From NCBI GenBank assembly GCA_015259235.1, contig JABZGM010000100.1, positions 1 to 7,555 on the forward strand: 7,555 nucleotides of DNA, in the 5' to 3' direction. The DNA is from Alloprevotella sp. (GTDB taxonomy: Bacteria; Bacteroidota; Bacteroidia; Bacteroidales; Bacteroidaceae). The position numbers and the translations under genes are program-made. Positions 1 to 4,398 of this stretch are shown piece by piece (position 1 is the first letter of the stretch; each line of letters begins with the position of its first letter). The notes beneath the pieces were generated by a model. That model was not told where the DNA came from, searched no databases, and saw only the letters and a list, made by a program, of their open reading frames with translations.

Positions 1-209
1 GAATTCATGTTGGCATAGAGACATTGTCTCAAACGCGGATCGAAATTTTCCTTGGCGTAGGACAACAAGAATTGCGTGCGACCTACGCCACGAGATCCAC
101 GAATGCCAATGAGGCGATAGCTCCAGTCGATGGTGTCCATCAAACCTCTTCGTATGGGCGAGTTGGTGTGCTCTACGAGATAAGCGTGTGATTGAAAAAA
201 AGTCTCCAT
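1..209 (-). CDS. P-loop (AAA-type) ATPase, N-terminal 69 residues, 3' end outside the window
   Basis: The reading frame opens at ATG 209-207 and runs off the left edge in frame, so only the N-terminus is visible. Residues 33-50 (LIGIRGSRGVGRTQFLLS) have the strand-loop-helix pattern of a P-loop at 38-45. They are followed by a second hydrophobic strand near 64-66 (LYA), as in the archaeal/AAA_14-like ATPases common in Bacteroidetes, where the usual motif is GxRGVGKTT. The Walker A lysine is replaced by arginine (R44, codon CGC) and the second Thr by Gln. The start is supported by a consensus promoter about 85 bases upstream and by an N-terminal stretch of about 30 residues before the P-loop, which is normal for these proteins. 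Many relatives carry a C-terminal DUF4143-like or nuclease-like domain, but that part is not seen here. The cellular role of this family is poorly known. The general fold is fairly sure; ATPase activity is doubtful because of the Lys-to-Arg change. Confidence 0.75.
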   Translation of the reverse strand, partial: METFFQSHAYLVEHTNSPIRRGLMDTIDWSYRLIGIRGSRGVGRTQFLLSYAKENFDPRLRQCLYANMN

Positions 210-294
210 AGTTCTCGGGCTGTGATTGATGTATCGAGAATTGTTGATGATGATTTTGGGTGATAGTTTTATCTACCGACTTATCATATTAGTG

Positions 295-325
295 CAAAGT
301 TAGTATATTTCCTCGAAACTGCAAA
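295..325 (-). promoter_or_regulatory. Bacteroidetes-type promoter for the left-edge ATPase gene
   Basis: On the minus strand TTTG (325-322) is followed after exactly 19 bases by TAACTTTG (302-295). This matches the Bacteroides primary sigma factor consensus of a -33 TTTG and a -7 TAnnTTTG at every defined base. Transcription would start near 288-292, leaving a leader of about 80 bases before ATG 209. The leader has no clear Shine-Dalgarno sequence, which is usual for the phylum. Confidence 0.75.
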
Positions 326-577
326 CTGTATGTGTCAAAAAATGAGATTATTTGCTGTTTTCTTGTTGATTATAGCTTTTTCATTGCTAAATATGGTGGA
401 TTGCCGCATCGGAGGTGAACGATGTTAGGGCTTGAGGGAGGCTAAAATCAAATGCTCTGGTTATAACGACCTTTGTGTCGGACTGGTATTTTGGGGGTCG
501 ATGTTGGAGGTCGCGAGGAAGTGGAGTGGATGTGTTGGAAACTTTGCCTCGTTGGGATAAGTCACCCTATAGCACAA
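326..577. other. Intergenic stretch without a recognisable gene
   Basis: This lies between the promoter of the left-edge ATPase and the hairpin after cdsA. I see no tRNA, no known RNA motif, no TAnnTTTG promoter element on either strand and no long open frame. The left third is AT-rich and holds one doubtful small hydrophobic ORF (listed separately, 330-428). The rest is G-rich on the plus strand. A 39-codon minus-strand frame (580-461) is open but has no recognisable features. Confidence 0.6.
330..428 (+). CDS. Doubtful small hydrophobic ORF, 32 residues
   Basis: An ATG at 330 (or, in frame, 342) opens a frame that ends at TAG 426-428. The peptide has a basic start (MCQKMR) and an uninterrupted hydrophobic run at residues 7-20 (LFAVFLLIIAFSLL). 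It then has NMVDC and a short polar tail, so it resembles a lone signal peptide or single-pass membrane peptide. The Cys after MVD does not fit a lipobox. Upstream, TATATTTC at 304-311 is one base off a -7 element but has no -33 TTTG at the right distance. T-rich DNA easily encodes such runs by chance, so this is a candidate only: a true small membrane peptide, a remnant of a lipoprotein gene, or nothing. Confidence 0.18.
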   Translation: MCQKMRLFAVFLLIIAFSLLNMVDCRIGGERC

Positions 578-615
578 CATAGCGACACCCGTGGAAGATA
601 CGGGGTATCGCTATG
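578..615 (-). terminator. Strong hairpin after cdsA, probable operon terminator without a U tract
   Basis: The arms CATAGCGACACCC (578-590) and GGGTATCGCTATG (603-615) pair over 13 positions with one G-U/G-T type pair, around a 12-base middle that can add two more pairs next to a bulge. It sits 29 bases past the cdsA stop and is the only strong hairpin in this gap. The bases that follow on the minus strand (TTGTGCTATAGGG) are not U-rich. It may therefore end transcription weakly or with Rho, or mainly protect the 3' end of the rsfS-ftsH-cdsA message. Confidence 0.6.
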
Positions 616-643
616 AGATTGAATATCAAATGTGAGCAAAAAT

Positions 644-1498
644 CTACTGCAACACGGGTGCTACGAACGAGAGATAAATGACTGCAGCAGGAATCGCAAG
701 TAATGCTGAGTCGAAGCGATCGAGGATGCCTCCGTGACCTGGTAGGAGATGTCCACTATCTTTGATGCCAAGTTGGCGTTTGAAGAGACTTTCCACCAAA
801 TCACCCCAGGTGCCAAACACGCAAACCACCAGACCAAGACCTAGCCATTGGGGGAGGTTGAGTAATTCTGGACGGAAATGCCACAACACGGCTGCCACGA
901 TGAGGGTGAGTGCTCCACCACCAATGCTGCCGACCCATGATTTTCCTGGAGAAATGCGAGGGAAGAGTTTGGCAGGGAAGTATCGACTCAAAGCTGAACC
1001 TACGAGGTAGGCACCACTGTCGCTGCTCCAGAGGAAGAAGAAGATGGAGAGGGGGAGGAACCAGTCGTAGTACACATATTGCAACTCTGCATTGTAGCGA
1101 TAGGCTAGGAAGGAGAGCAACGAAAGGGGAAGCGCAATATAGAGTTGAGCTGCAAAGGCGAAGCCCCAGTTTTTCAAAGGATTGCTCTCACGTCGATAGA
1201 GTTCGCTGATGAGGATATAGAGCAATGTGCCCACGAAGGGAAGGAAAGAAGCGTAGTTGGGCGTGCTTGAACTGCATTGGCTCACAGCAAACACCAAGGC
1301 TATGGCTCCTGCTGTGCTGATGAAAGCATTGACAGAGGCTCCGGCATGATGATTGACGTTGGCAGAGAATTCCCAAACTCCCATGCCTGCCACGAGAGCA
1401 AAGAAAAGGGTGAAGGAGTATTCGCTCCAAATTATGCAGCCCACCAAGGCAACAACAAAAAACACGGCTGTGATGGTGCGGGTGATTAAACTTTTCAT
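644..1498 (-). CDS. cdsA: Phosphatidate cytidylyltransferase (CDP-diglyceride synthase)
   Basis: CdsA is an inner-membrane enzyme that joins CTP and phosphatidic acid to give CDP-diacylglycerol and pyrophosphate, the branch point for phosphatidylethanolamine and other phospholipids. The protein has 284 residues, normal for the family, and is almost all membrane segments (for example near 9-24, 28-42, 58-73, 84-98, 115-132, 146-158, 193-206, 217-230 and 264-280). The C-terminal CDS signature is complete: S237, K240, R241, K246, D247, then PGHGGILDRFD (253-263) with the metal-binding D260 and D263. SDSGAY (159-164) and SPGKSWVG (183-190) are also family motifs. The start ATG overlaps the ftsH stop as ATGA (1495-1498), so translation is probably coupled to ftsH. 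It is the last gene of the cluster, and a strong hairpin follows 29 bases after the stop. Confidence 0.97.
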   Translation of the reverse strand: MKSLITRTITAVFFVVALVGCIIWSEYSFTLFFALVAGMGVWEFSANVNHHAGASVNAFISTAGAIALVFAVSQCSSSTPNYASFLPFVGTLLYILISELYRRESNPLKNWGFAFAAQLYIALPLSLLSFLAYRYNAELQYVYYDWFLPLSIFFFLWSSDSGAYLVGSALSRYFPAKLFPRISPGKSWVGSIGGGALTLIVAAVLWHFRPELLNLPQWLGLGLVVCVFGTWGDLVESLFKRQLGIKDSGHLLPGHGGILDRFDSALLAIPAAVIYLSFVAPVLQ

Positions 1499-3573
1499 TG
1501 TTGTTCTTGGTTGGAGGGATTTTGATAGGACAATGACTCTGAAGCATCTTCAGCATCGGAAGTGTTCGCAGGGGCATCGGTTGCAGCAGTTGTTGGGGTG
1601 GTGTCTGCAACGTTTTCTTCGTCAGTGCTCTTTTCGTTGGAAGTGAGCACAGCGAGTTTGGCTGCTTCTTCGGGACTCTCTTCCAGAATCACGTCGGCGC
1701 GGCTCTTCCAAGGGCGGGGACCAAAGATGTTTTCGACGTCGGCAGCGAAGATCACCTCATGTTCACAGAGCAAATTGGCAAGTTCGTTGTGCTGAGCAGC
1801 ATTTTCACGGAGGATTTGCTTAGCTCGTTCGTATTGTGCGTTGATGAGCTGTTGCACTTCGTGGTCGATGCGACGTGCGGTCTCTTCGGAGTAGGGCTTG
1901 GTGAACTGCTCCTGATTGGAGTAGTAGGAGAGGTTGGGGAGTCCTTCACCCATGCCGAGATAGGCAATCATGCCGTAAGCGCGCTGGGTGACACGTTCGA
2001 GATCGTTGAGCGCACCGCTAGAGATGCGTCCGAGGAAGACTTCTTCGGCTGCACGTCCTGCAAGGGTGGCGCAAATCTCGTCGAGCATTTGTTCTTTGGT
2101 GGTGATGCTACGCTCTTCGGGGAGATACCATGCTGCACCGAGCGACTGTCCGCGCGGCACGATGGTGACCTTGATGAGGGGATTGGCGTGCTCGATGAGC
2201 CATGACACAGAAGCGTGACCGGCTTCATGAATGGCGATGGCTCGCTTTTCTTCTTGGGTCATCACCTTGGTGCGCTTTTCTAGACCACCAATGATGCGGT
2301 CTACTGCATCGAGGAAGTCTTGTTTGGTCACAGCTTCTCGGTCGTGGCGCGCTGCGATGAGGGCAGCTTCGTTGCAGACGTTGGCAATGTCTGCTCCAGA
2401 GAAACCAGGGGTTTGGCGTGCCAACAATTCGATGTCAAGACCGGGTTGCAATTTGAGAGGCGCAAGATGCACGTTGAAAATAGCCACACGCTCGGTTAAG
2501 TCGGGGAGGTCAACGTGGATTTGACGGTCGAAACGTCCTGCACGCAGGAGTGCCTTATCCAACACATCGACGCGGTTGGTGGCAGCAAGGATGATGACAC
2601 CAGAGTTGGTGCCAAAACCGTCCATCTCGGTGAGGAGTTGATTGAGGGTATTTTCGCGTTCGTCGTTTCCACCAAAGCTCGCTCCCTTGGAACGGGCACG
2701 TCCTACGGCATCAATTTCGTCGATAAACACGATGGATGGAGCTTTCTCTTTGGCTTTCTTGAAGAGGTCGCGCACGCGGCTTGCACCGACGCCCACAAAC
2801 ATCTCCACGAAGTCGGAACCGCTCATAGAGAAGAAGGGGACACCAGCTTCGCCAGCTACAGCTTTCGCCAACAGTGTTTTACCTGTTCCGGGAGGACCCA
2901 CGAGGAGTGCACCCTTGGGTATCTTACCACCGAGTTCGGTGTATTTGTCAGGATTTTTCAAGAAGTCTACAATCTCTTGTACTTCTTGTTTGGCACCTTC
3001 TTGTCCAGCTACGTCTTTGAAGAGCACGTGCACGGCATTGTCTTTGTTGTATTCTTTGGCTTTGCTCTTGCCGACGGAGAAGATGCCTCCGCCACCACCA
3101 CCGCCTGCGCTACGAAGCATGAACCACCAGAAACCAACAAGGAGCATGATGGGGAAGATGCCCGTGAGAAGGTTGAGAAGGATGGACTTATGCTCTTCGT
3201 AGGTAATTTTTCCCTTATAATTGAGAGAGTTGAGGTAGTCCTCCACTTTGTCTGTGGAAGGATAGCGCGAACTCACGGTGGGAGATTTTCCGAGCTGTTG
3301 CACGCCTTGTCCAAAGACTTCGCGTGTCTTTTCTGGAAGAATGGTGATTTCCACTTCACCATCGGTTTTGTTGACGACTACATTTTGGGTGTATCCTTTG
3401 GCAATGTAGGTTTTGATGTCTGAATAGCTCACCTCTTTGGTGGCGCTTCCAGGGTGCATGTTGCCTTGCCAGAGGATGACTCCTAAGACTGCGATGATGA
3501 TGAAATAGAGCCAGTTGAGATTAAACCGCGGCATTTTGGGTTTCTGCGGTTGTTTGGGATTTAGTTGCGGCAT
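1495..3573 (-). CDS. ftsH: ATP-dependent zinc metalloprotease FtsH
   Basis: FtsH is a hexameric membrane-anchored AAA+ protease that pulls out and degrades damaged membrane proteins and short-lived regulators. The 692 residues show, in order: a membrane segment (about 21-36), an extracytoplasmic domain (about 38-128), a second membrane segment (about 131-153) and a poly-glycine linker (157-163). The AAA module follows, with Walker A GPPGTGKT (226-233), pore loop FVG (259-261), Walker B IVFIDEID (281-288) and a second region of homology ALLRAGRFDR (341-350) holding the arginine fingers. The peptidase has the zinc motif HEAGH (449-453), and the third ligand is probably D524 in SGALNDLE. Residues after about 640 are a Thr/Ala/Asp/Glu/Ser-rich tail, probably disordered. 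An in-frame Met at residue 14 is another possible start, but the first gives the usual polar lead-in. It lies 118 bases after rsfS with no consensus promoter between, and it overlaps cdsA by 4 bases. Confidence 0.98.
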   Translation of the reverse strand: MPQLNPKQPQKPKMPRFNLNWLYFIIIAVLGVILWQGNMHPGSATKEVSYSDIKTYIAKGYTQNVVVNKTDGEVEITILPEKTREVFGQGVQQLGKSPTVSSRYPSTDKVEDYLNSLNYKGKITYEEHKSILLNLLTGIFPIMLLVGFWWFMLRSAGGGGGGGIFSVGKSKAKEYNKDNAVHVLFKDVAGQEGAKQEVQEIVDFLKNPDKYTELGGKIPKGALLVGPPGTGKTLLAKAVAGEAGVPFFSMSGSDFVEMFVGVGASRVRDLFKKAKEKAPSIVFIDEIDAVGRARSKGASFGGNDERENTLNQLLTEMDGFGTNSGVIILAATNRVDVLDKALLRAGRFDRQIHVDLPDLTERVAIFNVHLAPLKLQPGLDIELLARQTPGFSGADIANVCNEAALIAARHDREAVTKQDFLDAVDRIIGGLEKRTKVMTQEEKRAIAIHEAGHASVSWLIEHANPLIKVTIVPRGQSLGAAWYLPEERSITTKEQMLDEICATLAGRAAEEVFLGRISSGALNDLERVTQRAYGMIAYLGMGEGLPNLSYYSNQEQFTKPYSEETARRIDHEVQQLINAQYERAKQILRENAAQHNELANLLCEHEVIFAADVENIFGPRPWKSRADVILEESPEEAAKLAVLTSNEKSTDEENVADTTPTTAATDAPANTSDAEDASESLSYQNPSNQEQQ

Positions 3574-3691
3574 AAGCTGTGGATGCTAAATAGTTTTTGT
3601 GCTAATGGGACTCACTGTGGAATGGCTTTATCATATATGGCAACAAAGCTGGTGGAGTCTTCATTGGAATAGCAACATAAACTAGGGAATA

Positions 3692-4045
3692 CTAGTCAAG
3701 GTCTGCGATTTCGGTGAGTGCAGCATCACTCCAAAGGTGCTCGAGATCGTAGAATTCGCGCACTTCGGGAAGGAATACATGTACCATTACGTTGCCAAAG
3801 TCCATCGCCACCCATTGTGCACCAGCGCGACCGGCTACACCACCAGGACGTTCGCCAAGTTGGGTGCGTGCCATGTTTTCGATGTTGTCTACGATGCTCT
3901 CCATCTGTGCAGGAGAATTGGCAGTGCAAATCACGAAAGCGTCGGTAGATGCGGTGATGATAGAGGACAAATCAGCCACAACGATGTTGCGACCTTTTTT
4001 ATCTTGGATAGCTTCGATGATGATGTCGATGAGATCTTTAGTCAT
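3692..4045 (-). CDS. rsfS: Ribosomal silencing factor RsfS (Iojap/YbeB family)
   Basis: RsfS binds ribosomal protein uL14 on the large subunit and blocks subunit joining, lowering translation when nutrients are scarce. With the start at 4045 the protein has 117 residues, the normal family length. Family motifs are present: the N-terminal helix ending EAIQDKKG (11-18), IVVADLS (21-27), TDAFVICTANSPAQM (34-48), W78 with D82 and G84, then HVFLPEVREFYDLEHLW (89-105), which is the conserved C-terminal block. The frame stays open upstream to an ATG at 4120. That would add 25 residues (MLCYYAMSKPS and on) that do not look like the family, and a possible -7 element lies inside that stretch, so I chose the inner ATG. 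It is the first gene of rsfS-ftsH-cdsA, an order conserved in Bacteroidetes. It is transcribed in the same direction as fkp but separated from it by a 353-base gap. Confidence 0.96.
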   Translation of the reverse strand: MTKDLIDIIIEAIQDKKGRNIVVADLSSIITASTDAFVICTANSPAQMESIVDNIENMARTQLGERPGGVAGRAGAQWVAMDFGNVMVHVFLPEVREFYDLEHLWSDAALTEIADLD

Positions 4046-4069
4046 ATTCTGAAGTTTGATGTTGAGTGA

Positions 4070-4077
4070 CAAATCTA
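4070..4077 (-). promoter_or_regulatory. Possible -7 element for the rsfS-ftsH-cdsA cluster
   Basis: On the minus strand TAGATTTG (4077-4070) matches TAnnTTTG in full. No TTTG lies 19-21 bases upstream, so only half of the promoter is supported. Transcription would start about 18 bases before ATG 4045, which fits the chosen rsfS start and excludes the longer reading from 4120. Confidence 0.35.
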
Positions 4078-4163
4078 GAGATGAGTAGCTTGGCTTACTC
4101 ATTGCGTAGTAGCAAAGCAAAAAGCGTGCTAAATGCTAGAAAATTGCCACTAATAGTTTGAAT

Positions 4164-4184
4164 TTTAGAAAATGTTTAGAAAAT
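4164..4184. repeat. Tandem TTTAGAAAAT pair, one helical turn apart
   Basis: TTTAGAAAAT occurs at 4164-4173 and again at 4175-4184, an 11-base offset that puts both copies on the same face of the helix. A third partial copy, TAGAAAAT, lies at 4137-4144. Read on the minus strand they are ATTTTCTAAA units about 90-110 bases upstream of the possible rsfS promoter. They could be a regulator site or an AT-rich upstream activating stretch; simple low complexity is also possible. Confidence 0.5.
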
Positions 4185-4222
4185 AAGGGCGTGAAATGCG
4201 CTAATTTTCTGTGGGTTAGTGA

Positions 4223-4237
4223 TTCTCCCAAGGAGAA
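4223..4237. repeat. Small perfect hairpin TTCTCC-CAA-GGAGAA
   Basis: Two perfect 6-base arms flank a 3-base loop in the gap between fkp and rsfS. It could fold in RNA from either strand, but no U tract follows on either side, so it is not a typical terminator. Arms of this length occur by chance. Confidence 0.35.
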
Positions 4238-4289
4238 ATAAGTTGCACTCTGCGCTTAGGTTGTAGACTGCGAACATTTGTGGCGGTGG

Positions 4290-4302
4290 ATTGTGTCACA
4301 AT
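4290..4302. promoter_or_regulatory. Perfect dyad ATTGTG-T-CACAAT, possible operator
   Basis: A 13-base perfect palindrome with a single central base lies 97 bases past the fkp stop and about 245 bases upstream of rsfS. A one-base loop cannot form a good RNA hairpin, so if it has a role it is more likely a protein-binding DNA site. The half-site TTGTG/CACAA resembles those of CRP/FNR-type regulators, but their usual spacer is longer. It is too far from the likely rsfS promoter for simple repression. Confidence 0.25.
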
Positions 4303-4398
4303 GCCATAGCACTATAAAGTCGCAGCTCCAAGCTGTTAGAACCTCGTAACGGTACAATGCTACAACGCTGCTGAGGGCGCAGGGAGGATGCCAACTGC

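Larger units (their letters stand above)
4046..4398. other. Intergenic gap between fkp and rsfS, non-coding, with repeats and small dyads
   Basis: Both neighbours are on the minus strand, so this gap holds the 3' flank of fkp and the leader of rsfS. I see no tRNA or known RNA family and no convincing U-tract terminator for fkp. What can be seen is a possible -7 element (4070-4077), copies of TAGAAAAT at 4137, 4166 and 4177, the small hairpin TTCTCC-CAA-GGAGAA (4223-4237), the dyad ATTGTG-T-CACAAT (4290-4302) and CAGCT-CCA-AGCTG (4323-4335). A short regulatory RNA or operator region cannot be excluded. Confidence 0.6.

Noticed and set aside
1..6. GAATTC at the very start, suggesting a cloned EcoRI fragment
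   Set aside because: Further GAATTC sites occur inside the window (for example 1367-1372), so it is not a complete-digest fragment; it says nothing about biology.
157..186. Possible frameshift or end of the ATPase near the left edge
   Set aside because: The frame from 209 to 1 is open throughout; the gene is simply cut by the window edge.
212..240. Inverted repeat TTCTCG ... CGAGAA just upstream of the ATPase start
   Set aside because: Six-base arms with a 17-base loop are expected by chance in a gap of this size and would be only weakly stable.
461..580. A 39-codon minus-strand ORF starting inside the hairpin after cdsA
   Set aside because: No recognisable motif, no promoter, and its start codon lies in the probable terminator stem.
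1188..1610. A 140-codon minus-strand frame spanning the ftsH/cdsA junction
   Set aside because: It is an out-of-frame reading of both real genes, rich in Pro, His and Gln as such shadows often are; ftsH and cdsA in their own frames match known families from end to end.
2515..3423. A 302-codon open frame on the plus strand inside ftsH
   Set aside because: It is antisense to the fully conserved AAA domain of FtsH and shows no family motif; it arises from the codon bias of ftsH on the other strand.
3574..3691. A separate promoter for ftsH in the 118-base gap after rsfS
   Set aside because: No TAnnTTTG on the minus strand; only the trivial palindrome CATATATG (3632-3639) is visible, so co-transcription with rsfS is the simpler reading.
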